Shown here: one piece after another, positions 8,805 to 17,368 of the stretch
Position numbering within the stretch: the stretch's first letter is position 1
Layout: each line of letters opens with the position of its first letter
NCBI RefSeq assembly: GCF_016714285.1
Contig: NZ_JADJNN010000022.1
Location: 87,789 to 151,788, forward strand
Direction: 5' to 3'
Source of the DNA: Nannocystis sp.
GTDB lineage: Bacteria; Myxococcota_A; Polyangia; Nannocystales; Nannocystaceae
DNA: 64,000 nucleotides
Translations under genes and position numbers: made by a program
The notes under the pieces: generated by a model
Told to the model about the DNA's origin: nothing
Seen by the model: the letters and a program-made list of their open reading frames with translations, nothing else
Databases searched by the model: none

Positions 8805-9917
8805 TTAGCCTGGCGGCTCGAATTCCTTGCAGGCGGTGTCGATGACGCTGACGGCGGCGTCGAAGAAGGGGGCGTAGTCGAGGCTGCAGATCGGCGCCCA
8901 GCTGCCGTAGGTGAAGGATTCGGCGAAGGTGCGCAGGCGGGGGGAGGCCTCGGCCTGGCCGTCGGTGCAGGTGGGGTTTGGCTGGTCGTTGTCGCCGATG
9001 AGGCCGAGGACGACGATCGAGGACTCGGCGCCCTTCTTGGCGGCGACCAGGCCGGCTTGCCAGCCCGGGGGGCTGCCCTTCGATTCGACGTCGTCCTCCT
9101 CGTCGGTGATGAAGGTGACGACCAGGAGGGCGTCGTTGCGCAGGAAGCCCTCGTTGCAGGCGGCCGGGACGTTGAGGGTGGAGACGGCGGCGATCATCGC
9201 CTCCATGGGGCGCTCGCTGCCGTCGCCGTTGGTGCCGACCTTGGCGACGCACTCGAAGGCCTTGCTGAGGTTCGGCTGGCCGTCGACCATGTAGCGGTCG
9301 TCGCCGACGATGCCGCAGGCCTCGCCCTTGGGGTTCTGGATCAGGCCGGCGCCGAGGGTCGCGTCGCAGCCCTCGGGGGTCGGCAGCATGTTGCAGGGGT
9401 AGCCCTGGCAGTTGGGCAAAAGGGTGCAGAGGACCAGGCACTCCTGCAGGAACGAGCTGCCGGCGTCGGTGTCGATCACCATGATGTGATAGTCCTTGGC
9501 CTTCACGGTGTTCTGGATCGAGGTGATGAAGCCGTCGAAGCTGGTGGCGAGGCTCTGCTGCTCGTCCTCCATCGAGCCGGAGTTGTCGACCACGAACAGG
9601 AAGTCGATCTTCTGGCAGCCCGCGACGGGCTCGCCGGTGTCGGGGTCGACGCCGCCGGTGTCCTTGCCGACGTCGAACTTCGGGCCCGCGGTCGGGTCGG
9701 CGCTGGTGTTCGCGCCCGAGTTGCTGTCGGTCGCGCTGTCGGTCACGTCGGCGCTCGAGGTCGGCGCGGCGGTGTCCGTGGTGTCGCCCGGGGCGGTCAC
9801 GGTGATGCTCGCGGCGCTCGCGGCCGAGGTGGTGGTGACGGTGTCGCGGCTCCCCGAATCGCCGCAGGCGAGGAGGAGCAGCGCGGCGCAGGTGCAGGGG
9901 AGGGGGCGCATGACCAT
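8805..9917 (-). CDS. von Willebrand factor A domain lipoprotein
   Basis: About 370 residues. A lipoprotein signal ends in LLLLACG (cysteine at 18), followed by a Thr/Asp/Ser linker of about 90 residues. The vWA domain starts at KIDFLFVVDNSGSMED; DNSGS is the MIDAS metal site. It continues through VDGQPNLSKAFECVAKVGTN and LLVVTFITDEEDD. Several cysteines in the insert around CLVLCTLLPNCQGYPC suggest disulfides outside the cytoplasm. This is a typical surface protein of Nannocystaceae-like genomes; the ligand is unknown. ATG 9917 sits 3 bases behind a TACCGT hexamer; ATG 9911 is an alternative. Confidence 0.88.
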   Translation of the reverse strand: MVMRPLPCTCAALLLLACGDSGSRDTVTTTSAASAASITVTAPGDTTDTAAPTSSADVTDSATDSNSGANTSADPTAGPKFDVGKDTGGVDPDTGEPVAGCQKIDFLFVVDNSGSMEDEQQSLATSFDGFITSIQNTVKAKDYHIMVIDTDAGSSFLQECLVLCTLLPNCQGYPCNMLPTPEGCDATLGAGLIQNPKGEACGIVGDDRYMVDGQPNLSKAFECVAKVGTNGDGSERPMEAMIAAVSTLNVPAACNEGFLRNDALLVVTFITDEEDDVESKGSPPGWQAGLVAAKKGAESSIVVLGLIGDNDQPNPTCTDGQAEASPRLRTFAESFTYGSWAPICSLDYAPFFDAAVSVIDTACKEFEPPG

Positions 9918-10019
9918 CCCACGGTACACAGGGGGGGCGCGGGATGGCAACCGGGAACGGGCGTGCTCTTCCGGTGAGGAGGCGGCCAGGCGGGACGCTC
10001 CGGGTGTAGGGTTTGCGGG

Positions 10020-10712
10020 ATGGCCATGACGCTCGACGAGGTGGTTCGCACCTGCCATTTCGCGGCGGGCAGCGTGGCGCTGGCGACCTTCGCTATCCCG
10101 CTGGTGGCGCGCAAGGGTGGGCCGCTGCACCGGCGGGTTGGCTGGGTCTACGCGTCGGCGATGTGGCTGGCGGCGGTGAGCGCCTGGGTGACCTGCGGCT
10201 TTCGCCTCCGTGATGACGATCCGGGGAACGATCTAGGGGCGCTGTTTCTGCTGTTTGTGGGGGTGCTCGCGGCGAACGCTGCTTTCGTGGGGATCCGTGT
10301 GCTGCGGAGCAAGGGACGGACGGGGCGGCACGGCAAGGCCATCGACCTGGCGGGGCCGCTGCTGCTGCTGCTCGGCAGCGTGGGCATGGCGGGGCTCGGG
10401 GTGCAGCGCAGCGCGCTGCTGCTGGTCGCGTTCGCGGGGCTCGGCGGGCTGCTCTCGGTCGGGCAGCTGCGGTTTTGGTTGCGTCCGCCGGTGACCCGGA
10501 TGGACTGGTGGTACGAGCATATGGTGAATATGCTGACGGCTTGTATTGCGACGGTCACGGCGTTTCTTGTCGTTAACATCTCGCGTCTGGGGCTGCAGGA
10601 GTATTCGCTGTATGTGTGGCTGGCGCCGGGGGTGCTCGGCGGGGTGGGGATATCGTTGTGGGAGCGGTACTATCGGCGTAAGTTCGCGGCGCGTGGCATG
10701 ACAGAGCATTGA
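10020..10712 (+). CDS. DUF2306-like multi-pass membrane protein
   Basis: 230 residues with about seven hydrophobic helices. The markers are GPLHRRVGWVY near the N-terminus, a middle histidine in GRTGRHGKAIDLA, and EHMVNMLTACIATVTAF near the end, as in DUF2306-type predicted membrane proteins. Function is unknown; conserved histidines in helices hint at a metal or haem site, which is inference only. TAGGGT lies 7 bases before ATG 10020. It is divergent from the vWA gene, with about 100 bases between the starts. Confidence 0.75.
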   Translation: MAMTLDEVVRTCHFAAGSVALATFAIPLVARKGGPLHRRVGWVYASAMWLAAVSAWVTCGFRLRDDDPGNDLGALFLLFVGVLAANAAFVGIRVLRSKGRTGRHGKAIDLAGPLLLLLGSVGMAGLGVQRSALLLVAFAGLGGLLSVGQLRFWLRPPVTRMDWWYEHMVNMLTACIATVTAFLVVNISRLGLQEYSLYVWLAPGVLGGVGISLWERYYRRKFAARGMTEH

Positions 10713-10938
10713 GTGATCGAACGATCGGTGGTGCGGGGGACGTCGCACGGGCCGGTGCGGTCCGGCTTGGCGCTCGCGTAGGCTCGAGAAGCCGGAGGGC
10801 TGGAGGGCCTCTCTGGTGTCGGTGCTTCACGTGGGTCGACGGCGGTGGCGGGGCGGGGCGCAGGGCGTGGGCGCTCTGCGGCGCAGGCATTTCGCAGCGA
10901 GACGTGAGGAGGGGGTGAAGGAGGGCCGGCGGGGCGAC

Positions 10939-10944
10939 TATGAT
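10939..10944 (+). promoter_or_regulatory. Candidate -10 element (TATGAT) deciding start 10952
   Basis: TATGAT ends 7 bases before the third of three in-frame ATGs (10940, 10943, 10952). It favours ATG 10952, which also gives the cleanest lipoprotein signal. Confidence 0.4.
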
Positions 10945-10951
10945 GCCGCGC

Positions 10952-11701
10952 ATGTGCAAGCGAGCCTCGCGGGTCAGCCTCGGCGCCCTGGTGGTCTGGA
11001 GCGCCTGCGGGCCGGCGCCGGCGCCCGAGCGAGCGGCGCCTGCGGCCGCCCCGGAGGGCCCGGCATCGCCGGCCGATGCCCGGCGCTGCAAGCCCGCGCC
11101 GGGCACCACTGGATCGCCGAGCACGATCGAGGAGGCGGTCGCGCTGGCCAACGGACTCCCCTTTCCGGTGACCGCCGAGTGCTTCATCGAGGCCCTCGAT
11201 CGCCCGCTGCGGATCGAGGCGACGAGCAGCCGCGAGAGCCTGCAGAGGGCCGAGGGCGAGCGCAGCCCGCGGGTGTTCATCTGGGGCGCGGACTCCCTGG
11301 TGATCTCGGTCGTCCTCGACGGTCCGGCGCGGGACCTCATCGAGTTCGGCCACTTCGTCGGGCCTCGCCGGACGATCAAGGGAGAGCTCGAGTTCCCCCT
11401 GACCGCGCCGGTGTCGACGGCGGCCGCCCTCGATCGGGTTCGCAACCCCGAGTACCCCCGGATCACCCGCTGCTTCGTCTGTCACGATCGCGAGGAGGAT
11501 GAGCCGGGCGTACCTGGCGGCCGCTCCTCGCTGGCCCTGCGCCCGCGCGCGTCGACCCTCGTCGACGTCGCCACGCTGCGCGCCGAGCTGGAGCGCTGCG
11601 ACGCGGGGACCGAGCCCGCGCGCTGCCGCTGGCTCGCGGCCCTCTTCACCCACGGCCCGGTCGAGCGTCGCGCCTTCGATGCCGATCTGCCGGTGTTTTA
11701 G
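10952..11701 (+). CDS. Unknown lipoprotein with a CxxCH motif
   Basis: 249 residues from ATG 10952. The N-terminus MCKRASRVSLGALVVWSACG is a lipoprotein signal with SAC-G as lipobox, followed by an Ala/Pro-rich linker. The body is a mixed domain that I do not recognise. Near residue 180 it has RCFVCHD, a single CxxCH that could bind haem c, followed by acidic residues. Only one haem site and no distal Met motif are obvious, so cytochrome function is uncertain. The gene stops 52 bases from the convergent MYXO-CTERM gene. Confidence 0.65.
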   Translation: MCKRASRVSLGALVVWSACGPAPAPERAAPAAAPEGPASPADARRCKPAPGTTGSPSTIEEAVALANGLPFPVTAECFIEALDRPLRIEATSSRESLQRAEGERSPRVFIWGADSLVISVVLDGPARDLIEFGHFVGPRRTIKGELEFPLTAPVSTAAALDRVRNPEYPRITRCFVCHDREEDEPGVPGGRSSLALRPRASTLVDVATLRAELERCDAGTEPARCRWLAALFTHGPVERRAFDADLPVF

Positions 11702-11753
11702 CGGAGCTGCGATCTCGGCTTCTTGCCGAGGCGTCGGGCCAGCGACGAGTGAT

Positions 11754-12479
11754 TCACGTGGGTCGACGGCGGCGCGGCGCGGCGAGCAGCAATACCAGCA
11801 AGCTGCTCGCGGGCCCGCCGAGGTCGCCGCTCGTGCAGCCACAGCCAGCGGTGGTGGGCGTGCTCGCCGGGGCTGCTGGCGGCGGCGCGGGCGGTGTGGC
11901 GGGCGTGGGCGGTGTGGCGGGCGTGGGCGGTGCGGCTGGCGTGGGCGGCGTGGGCGGTGCCTGGATATCCGCGGCGGTCGGGATCGTGGCCTTCGCGTCG
12001 ACGACCTTGCGATCTGCGTCGAGGTACTCCGTGGTGACCAGGGTCGCCTGGCAGCCCTTGTCGGCGAAGGCGACGCGGTAGGTCCAGCGGATCTCGGCGG
12101 CGAGGAGGGTGTCGGAGATCGTGCGGATGCCGTCGAAGGTCGGGGCGCAGACCGCCCCGGACTCGACCAGCTTCTGCGCCTTCTCGCGGTCAAGCGCCTC
12201 GCGCAGCTCGGCGAGCTTGCCGGCGTCCTTGGCGGAGATCATCCGCAGCTGCATCGCCCCGGCCATCGGGTGCCACTCGATCGCCTGGTCCTCGCCGGGC
12301 TTGATGATGTCGGCGCCGCGGAAGGTGTTGGCGAGCACCAGGAGCTTGCCCGCGGGTACCTCGGCGTCGACGTGGATCGACAGCTTCACGCCCTTCTCGC
12401 CGGGGCCCAGCATGTCGGCGTGGGCGTGACCCCCGGCGAGGAACACAGCCAGGGTGACGATCAGAGGGGAGGCTCGCAT
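11754..12479 (-). CDS. Secreted protein with proline-rich stalk and MYXO-CTERM tail
   Basis: 241 residues. A signal peptide ends near GGHAHAD. The folded part (about 25-165) includes GKLLVLANTFRGADIIKP and a pair of cysteines; I do not recognise the family. A stalk of about 45 residues is built of PPTPA repeats (an 18-base tandem repeat in DNA at about 11884-11955). The end is TAGCGCTSGD, a hydrophobic helix and APRRRRPT, the tripartite MYXO-CTERM sorting signal for cell-surface anchoring or processing in myxobacteria. TACCGT lies 8 bases ahead of ATG 12479. The role of the folded part is unknown. Confidence 0.8.
   Translation of the reverse strand: MRASPLIVTLAVFLAGGHAHADMLGPGEKGVKLSIHVDAEVPAGKLLVLANTFRGADIIKPGEDQAIEWHPMAGAMQLRMISAKDAGKLAELREALDREKAQKLVESGAVCAPTFDGIRTISDTLLAAEIRWTYRVAFADKGCQATLVTTEYLDADRKVVDAKATIPTAADIQAPPTPPTPAAPPTPATPPTPATPPAPPPAAPASTPTTAGCGCTSGDLGGPASSLLVLLLAAPRRRRPT
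11884..11955. repeat. Tandem 18-base repeat coding for the proline stalk
   Basis: Units like GTGTGGCGGGCGTGGGCG repeat about four times with small changes and encode PPTPA units on the minus strand. It is a likely site of length variation. Confidence 0.7.
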
Positions 12480-12641
12480 CGGCCCGCACGGTAACACGGC
12501 GGGCAATTCCCATGCACGTCCCGGCGATCGCCCGGCGGACCGGATCCCGTGGGGGGCTTGTCCCGGTGCGACGGGGTGTCGCAGCCGCGCGCGCGGGGTC
12601 GGGGGCGCCGCGAACTCGGGCATGGTGGGGCCGTGCAGCGC

Positions 12642-13028
12642 ATGCATTCGATGGTTCGCCTCCTCGCCCTGTGTCCGGTCCTGTGGTTCGCCGCGTGCGA
12701 GGAGGAGGGCGACGAGGACGGGCCGCCGTCGGGCGCGGTGTGCCCCGAGACCTCGACGCTGACCTGGGACAACTTCGGCAAGCCGTTCATGACGAACTAC
12801 TGCACGCGCTGCCACAGCACGGCGCTGACGGGGTCGGCGCGGCAGGGTGCGCCGAACGATCACAACTTCGACAGCGCGGCGCTGGTGCGCGAGGAGATCG
12901 AGCACACGGACGAGCAGGCGGCGGCGGGACCGGACGCGGTCAACACGCTGATGCCGATCGGTGCGCCGACGCCGAGCGAGGACGAGCGGCGTCAGCTCGG
13001 TGAGTGGCTCGCATGCGGCGCGCCGTGA
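12642..13028 (+). CDS. Small c-type cytochrome lipoprotein
   Basis: 128 residues from ATG 12642 (ATG 12651 also possible). The lipoprotein signal ends FAACEEE. The mature part has WDNFGKPFMTNYCTRCHS, with CTRCH as a haem c site. It then has NTLMPIGAPTPSEDERRQLG, where the Met-Pro is a plausible distal haem ligand. It is a soluble periplasmic or outer-membrane electron carrier of the mono-haem type. Its stop codon overlaps the start of the beta-barrel gene, so the two are almost certainly cotranscribed. Confidence 0.82.
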   Translation: MHSMVRLLALCPVLWFAACEEEGDEDGPPSGAVCPETSTLTWDNFGKPFMTNYCTRCHSTALTGSARQGAPNDHNFDSAALVREEIEHTDEQAAAGPDAVNTLMPIGAPTPSEDERRQLGEWLACGAP

Positions 13029-13873
13029 TCGCGGGGCTGCGGGTGCTCGCCGGGTTGCTGGTGCTCGTGGCCCGGCCGGCGGCGGCGTCGCAGCAGTGTC
13101 ATCCGCTCGCGGGCAGCGTGTGGAGAAATCCCGGGCTGCTGGCCGGGGTGCGGCTCGACGCGGCGGGGTATCGTAATACCAGCTACGAGGGCGACTACCA
13201 GGGGGTGGCGCCGACCCTGGGCTTCAATCACGCGAAGTTCGCGTTGATGGCCCTGTTGCCCGGATATCGCCTGACCCGCAATGGTCGCGTGGGCTACGGG
13301 CTCGGCGACCTGGCGCTGGCGCTGCGGGCCCCGGTGCCGGCTTTTGCGACGCAGACGGTCACGGCGGGCTTCGGCGTGGCGGTGACGCTGCCGACGGGCA
13401 AGGCCGGGGACGACCTCGGGATGGGGCACGTTATGCTGATGCCCGAGTTTTGGTTCGCGCACGAGCAGGGGCGGGTGCACGTGGTCGGGACCGTGGGCTT
13501 CGCGCGGGCGCTGGCGACGGCCGGCGGGAGTCATCACAATCACGGGCCGCGGCCGATCGTCAATCCGATGAACCTGGCCGAGATTGACGCCTCGCTCAAC
13601 GCCTTCGTGCGCGTGCACGACAAGCTGTGGCTCAAGGCTGGTATGTTCGGGGCGCTGCCGGTCGGCGCGGTCAATACCAATGGTGTGACTCGCGTCATCG
13701 CTGGCAGCGGGGTGGTCGTCGCGGTCCGGGGCCTCGAGCTGAGCGCCGAGCTGCAGGCGCCGCTGACGGGGTCGCCGTTCCTGGCGCGCGGGGTGCTGCA
13801 GGTCGCGTATCGCTTCGAGATCCGGGGCAAGCGTTCGCGGCATTCGCATCAGCATGGTTCGTCGGCGCAGTGA
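13013..13873 (+). CDS. Outer-membrane beta-barrel protein, transporter-like
   Basis: 286 residues from ATG 13013, which overlaps the previous stop by 16 bases (a GTG at 13004 is possible). Residues 1-26 are a signal peptide (LVLVARPAAAS). The rest alternates aromatic and polar residues like a beta-barrel, with GYGLGDLALALRAPV, GVAVTLPTGKAGDDLGMG and ELQAPLTGSPFLARG, similar to the MetA-type/transporter barrel family. The C-terminus ends in a His-rich stretch (RHSHQHG). Coupling to a c-type cytochrome suggests a role in metal or redox handling at the outer membrane; that is inference. Confidence 0.72.
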   Translation: MRRAVIAGLRVLAGLLVLVARPAAASQQCHPLAGSVWRNPGLLAGVRLDAAGYRNTSYEGDYQGVAPTLGFNHAKFALMALLPGYRLTRNGRVGYGLGDLALALRAPVPAFATQTVTAGFGVAVTLPTGKAGDDLGMGHVMLMPEFWFAHEQGRVHVVGTVGFARALATAGGSHHNHGPRPIVNPMNLAEIDASLNAFVRVHDKLWLKAGMFGALPVGAVNTNGVTRVIAGSGVVVAVRGLELSAELQAPLTGSPFLARGVLQVAYRFEIRGKRSRHSHQHGSSAQ

Positions 13874-13967
13874 GCGGGCCTCAACGGCGGACGAGGGCGA
13901 TCGTGAGCTTCGGCGGCGCGCGGAGGCGCGCGGAGACCGAAGATCGGCGTGATGCGTCCGTTGCGGC

Positions 13968-14543
13968 ATGTCCAGAGATACCGCGTTCATCGGGTTTGTC
14001 CTGCTCGTCGTCGGGTGCGCGGATCTTGGCGCCAGTGAGCGCTGCGATGCCGTGGACGCTGCGTCGGTCGTGAGCTCGTCGGTCGCTCCGGGGGTGGACA
14101 CGCAGGCGGGGCCGGGGCGGCTCGACGCGAGCATGGGCTTCGCGGAGGCGCCGATCGGTCGGCCGCGGCCCGCGGTGCACTACAGCGAATCGACCTCGTT
14201 CGCCGACGGCATCATCAATCGCCACAGCACGGCGGACTTCCATACCTTCGCCGGCCTCCCGATCGCCGGGACGGACGTGTTCGAGGGGTGCTGCGGGGGC
14301 GTGGTGGAGCGGGTCCACGTGTACTTCGATACCGCCGCGATCGGGTCGAACGCGGCCCTGCTGGCGCGGCTGACCGAGATGTACGGGCCGGGCGCCCGCT
14401 ACGAGGCGTGGGAGGGGCGCACGGGCTATCGCTTCACGGGCAAGCTGATCGAGCTGCGGTCTATCGAGTATGCCGGGCGCGACGGCTTCGTGAAGCTCGT
14501 GTTCACGCGGGTCGCGGAAGGCGACGGGCTCGACAATGCGTAG
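13968..14543 (+). CDS. Unknown lipoprotein
   Basis: 191 residues. The signal FVLLVVGCADL has V-V-G-C as lipobox. The mature protein begins with an Asp/Ser linker, then a compact domain with AEAPIGRPRPAVHYSES, a CC pair at VFEGCCGGVVERVHVYFD, and LLARLTEMYGPGARYEAWEG. I do not recognise the family. It stops 9 bases from the convergent membrane gene. Confidence 0.62.
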   Translation: MSRDTAFIGFVLLVVGCADLGASERCDAVDAASVVSSSVAPGVDTQAGPGRLDASMGFAEAPIGRPRPAVHYSESTSFADGIINRHSTADFHTFAGLPIAGTDVFEGCCGGVVERVHVYFDTAAIGSNAALLARLTEMYGPGARYEAWEGRTGYRFTGKLIELRSIEYAGRDGFVKLVFTRVAEGDGLDNA

Positions 14544-14552
14544 CGTCTGCGC

Positions 14553-15347
14553 TCAGGGGCTGCGCAGCGTGCGGGCGAGCAGGCGGGCGACAGCGGGGGT
14601 GGTGAGCAGGGCCGCGGCGACGGCGAGCAGGAGCACGGGCAGCAGGTAGGGGGCGGCGTACTGGTAGAGCGGGGCGAGGGTGTCGCCTCGCTGGAGCAGG
14701 GGCTCGGCTTGCCAGGCGAGCGGGGCGACCAGCACGGCGACGACGACGGCGGCGAGCCAGACGATGAGCAGGCCGACGGCGCGGCCGAGGCACAGCAGCG
14801 CGAGGGCCCCGACGAGCACGACCATGGCGATGCGTGGCCACCACGGGGCGGTCATGCCGTGGAGCTGCGCGGTGCGGGTGACGAGCTGGAGGGTGTGGTC
14901 GAGCAGGCCGGCGAGGGCGCCGGCGGCGTAGGCGGCCCAGCGCAGGCTGCGGGTCTCGGCGGCGGTGAAGCTGGCCCACGGGTTGGGTAGCCAGCGCAGG
15001 CGCGAGGGGGCGCGTTCGAAGCGGTCGACGAGGTCGCTGGAGGCGAGCAGGGCGATGCCGGCGAGCGGGAGCAGGGCGAGGGTCTCGAGCGTGACCTCGC
15101 CGTGGCGCAGATGCGGCCATTGCTGGACGATCGCGCCGATGCACGCGCCGACGGCGGCGGCTCGCGCGGCGAAGAAGCGGAGCAGCAGGAGCAAGGTTGC
15201 GAGCAGGTAGACCGCGAGGTTGCCGATGTCGACGGGGCCGGGGCGGACCACCTCGGCGATGACGATCGCCGTGCCGCCGGCGACGACCAGGAGTTCACGC
15301 ACCGTGCGGCCGGCGCACCACGAGAGCTCGCGGTCGAGGAAGGACAT
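14553..15347 (-). CDS. Multi-pass membrane protein of unknown function
   Basis: 264 residues, mostly hydrophobic, with about seven predicted helices. The N-terminus is short and cytoplasmic (MSFLDRELSWCAGRTVR), and helices are separated by short loops such as DRFERAPSRLRWLPNPW. No known family motif is seen. TAGCGT lies 7 bases before ATG 15347. Upstream, 15348-15595 is intergenic. Confidence 0.65.
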   Translation of the reverse strand: MSFLDRELSWCAGRTVRELLVVAGGTAIVIAEVVRPGPVDIGNLAVYLLATLLLLLRFFAARAAAVGACIGAIVQQWPHLRHGEVTLETLALLPLAGIALLASSDLVDRFERAPSRLRWLPNPWASFTAAETRSLRWAAYAAGALAGLLDHTLQLVTRTAQLHGMTAPWWPRIAMVVLVGALALLCLGRAVGLLIVWLAAVVVAVLVAPLAWQAEPLLQRGDTLAPLYQYAAPYLLPVLLLAVAAALLTTPAVARLLARTLRSP

Positions 15348-15595
15348 GCGGGCGACGCTAGCCAATCGCAGGTCGGGCGAACAGGGGGTTGTTGGCGTCC
15401 GGGCCCGGGGGCGCAGGCGTGGACCTCGGGCATGCGTCCGGGACGACGTTGGGGTGATGATTGAGTGCCGCAGACCCCGATCGAGGTGTGCTGCGTTGAG
15501 GCTCGCACCGCGACGACGGACGGGTCGGCGGCCGCAGCTCACGGGTGCCCGTGGGCGTGGGGTCGACCTCGTGCGTGCGGATTTACGGAGACACC

Positions 15596-16189
15596 ATGCC
15601 AGCCCCTCGAGCCCAGCGCGACAACGCCAATGCATTCGATGACCTGCTCGGCCAGCTCGTCGACGAGCTCGCCATGACGCCGACGATGGAGCCGGAGCCG
15701 GAGCTGCCGCCGGAGCCGCCGGCCCCGGTCGCGGTGGCGCCGGTGCGCTACCAGCAGCCGACCCCGGTGCCGGTGCAGCGGCGCAGCAACGTCCTCGGGT
15801 TTGCGCTGGGCGGAGGGATCGCGGTCGCTGGCATTGCGATCGCGCTGGCGGTGGCGCTGGGCGGCGGCAAGGAGCCGCCGAAGGTGGCGCAGAAGGACCC
15901 GGTGGAGGTCAAGGTCGCGGCGCCGGTGCCGGCCGCCCCGGTCGTGGTCACGCCGCCGGCGCCGGTCCCGGTGGTCGTGCCGCCGGCGGGCCTGGCCGCG
16001 GGGACAGGTCCTTTGGGACAGCCCGTCGATCCGGCCGCGCTCGTGGCCGGCGCGCCGGTGGTCGATCCCGCGGCCGGGGTGGTCGCGGGCGAGGCGAAGA
16101 AGCCGGCGAAGAAGCCGGCGAAGAAGCCCGCGGTGGCGGGGCCGAAGAAGCCGGCGCCGACCAAGACCACGGTGATCGACCCGTTCTAG
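15596..16189 (+). CDS. Single-pass protein with Pro/Ala/Lys-rich tail
   Basis: 197 residues. A short charged N-terminal part (NAFDDLLGQLVDELA) is followed by an acidic proline stretch (EPEPELPPEPP), one membrane helix at about 63-83 (LGFALGGGIAVAGIAIALAV), and a long Val/Pro/Ala-rich region ending in repeated KKPA units and VIDPF. It would span the envelope like a stalk. The function is unknown; low-complexity sequence prevents a family call. GGAG at 5-8 bases before ATG 15596 is a usable ribosome binding site. Confidence 0.6.
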   Translation: MPAPRAQRDNANAFDDLLGQLVDELAMTPTMEPEPELPPEPPAPVAVAPVRYQQPTPVPVQRRSNVLGFALGGGIAVAGIAIALAVALGGGKEPPKVAQKDPVEVKVAAPVPAAPVVVTPPAPVPVVVPPAGLAAGTGPLGQPVDPAALVAGAPVVDPAAGVVAGEAKKPAKKPAKKPAVAGPKKPAPTKTTVIDPF

Positions 16190-16213
16190 CGCGCCCGTCT
16201 CGCGGCGCCGCGA

Positions 16214-17263
16214 TCAGCGGATATACAGGCCGAGGCTCAGGGCCATGGTATGTAGCCAGTTCTCGGCGTAGCCGTCGTTGCCGTCCTTCGGGGTGCTGTC
16301 CGTGCCGCGGGCGCCGCCGCCGACGTAGCGGACATTGACGAAGACATCACCGGCGCGCGGGACCTTGAAGCCGGCGCGCAGGGAGGCGTCGAGGAGGGCG
16401 CCCTCGAAGTAGTCGCGGGTGCCGCTGATGACCTTGCCGCGGATGTATGCGCCGTCGATCTCGGCGCCGAGCCAGAAGCCCTGGCCGCGCTTCGGGGTCC
16501 AGCGCCCGCGCAGCTTGACCAGCGGGACGACGCCGATGTTGCGGTTGGTGGCCAGGAGCTCGCCGTCGCGGGAGGCGAAGTCGATGGTGGCGTTGCGGAT
16601 CTGCAGCGCGAGGCCGATGCCGAGCTCCTGCTCGGGGTGCTTGAGGAGGTCGTACATATAGCCGAAGCGGTAGAAGCCGAAGTCGTACTTGAAGGCCATC
16701 GGCGTGTTGCGCGGGAACAGGGTGCGGTCGACCTGCAGGTCGCGGTCGAGGGTCGCCGTCGACTTCAGCTTGAGCGGCTGGATCAGGAAGATCAGGCTGT
16801 GGCGATCCTTGATTGCGAACTCGCCGGTGAAGCGGAAGAACGGGAACAGCACGTCCTGTCCGCCCTGGTTGCGGAAGTCGAAGTAGCTGCCGTCCTTGCC
16901 GAACTGGATGCCGTGCTTGACGACCCCGACGAAGCCGATCTCGGCGCTGGCCCGCAGCGCGTACCAGCGGCCGGGCGGGTTCAGGCGCCAGCCGCCGTCC
17001 TGCGCGGGCGCGGGCGCGGGCGCGGTGGGCGTGGTCGCGGAGGTGGTCGCGGTGGTCGTCCCGGGCTGCGGCGCGGTGCTCGTTCCGGGCTGGCTCGGCG
17101 GTGGGAGGCCGACGCCGTAGCGTGACTGGACGGTGGTCGGCGCTGCGTCCGGGGCCGCGGGCGCTGCGTCCGGGGCCGCGGGCGCTGCGTCCGGGGCCGC
17201 GGTCGCTGCGGCGGGGTCGGCTGGGGCGAGCAGGAGGGCGAGGAGGGGCAGGCTCGGGATCAT
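16214..17263 (-). CDS. Outer-membrane beta-barrel protein with repeat linker
   Basis: 349 residues. Signal peptide (MIPSLPLLALLLAPADPA), then an Ala/Pro/Asp linker with three copies of APDAAPA (21-base DNA repeats at about 17137-17205) and a Pro/Thr stretch. From about residue 95 the sequence shows alternating strands typical of a barrel: WYALRASAEIGFVGVVKHG, FFRFTGEFAIKDRHSLIF, GFYRFGYMYDLL and a final strand ending LGLYIR with an aromatic/arginine terminus. The substrate is unknown. ATG 17263 opens directly into the signal peptide. Confidence 0.7.
   Translation of the reverse strand: MIPSLPLLALLLAPADPAAATAAPDAAPAAPDAAPAAPDAAPTTVQSRYGVGLPPPSQPGTSTAPQPGTTTATTSATTPTAPAPAPAQDGGWRLNPPGRWYALRASAEIGFVGVVKHGIQFGKDGSYFDFRNQGGQDVLFPFFRFTGEFAIKDRHSLIFLIQPLKLKSTATLDRDLQVDRTLFPRNTPMAFKYDFGFYRFGYMYDLLKHPEQELGIGLALQIRNATIDFASRDGELLATNRNIGVVPLVKLRGRWTPKRGQGFWLGAEIDGAYIRGKVISGTRDYFEGALLDASLRAGFKVPRAGDVFVNVRYVGGGARGTDSTPKDGNDGYAENWLHTMALSLGLYIR
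17137..17205. repeat. Three-copy 21-base tandem repeat
   Basis: The unit GGCGCTGCGTCCGGGGCCGCG occurs three times with the last slightly changed, coding APDAAPA on the minus strand. Confidence 0.75.
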
Positions 17264-17368
17264 CGCGCCGCAGGTTTGTGCGGGGTCGGCCGATCTGGCA
17301 AGCAAAACCCGGGTGCGGCCGTCGGCGGGGGCTCGCCGGGCGCGGGGCGTATGCGGTAGAGGTGGCGG

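Noticed and set aside
10670..12193. Minus-strand open frame of 507 codons
   Set aside because: It crosses two real genes on different frames and has low-complexity Pro/Arg sequence.
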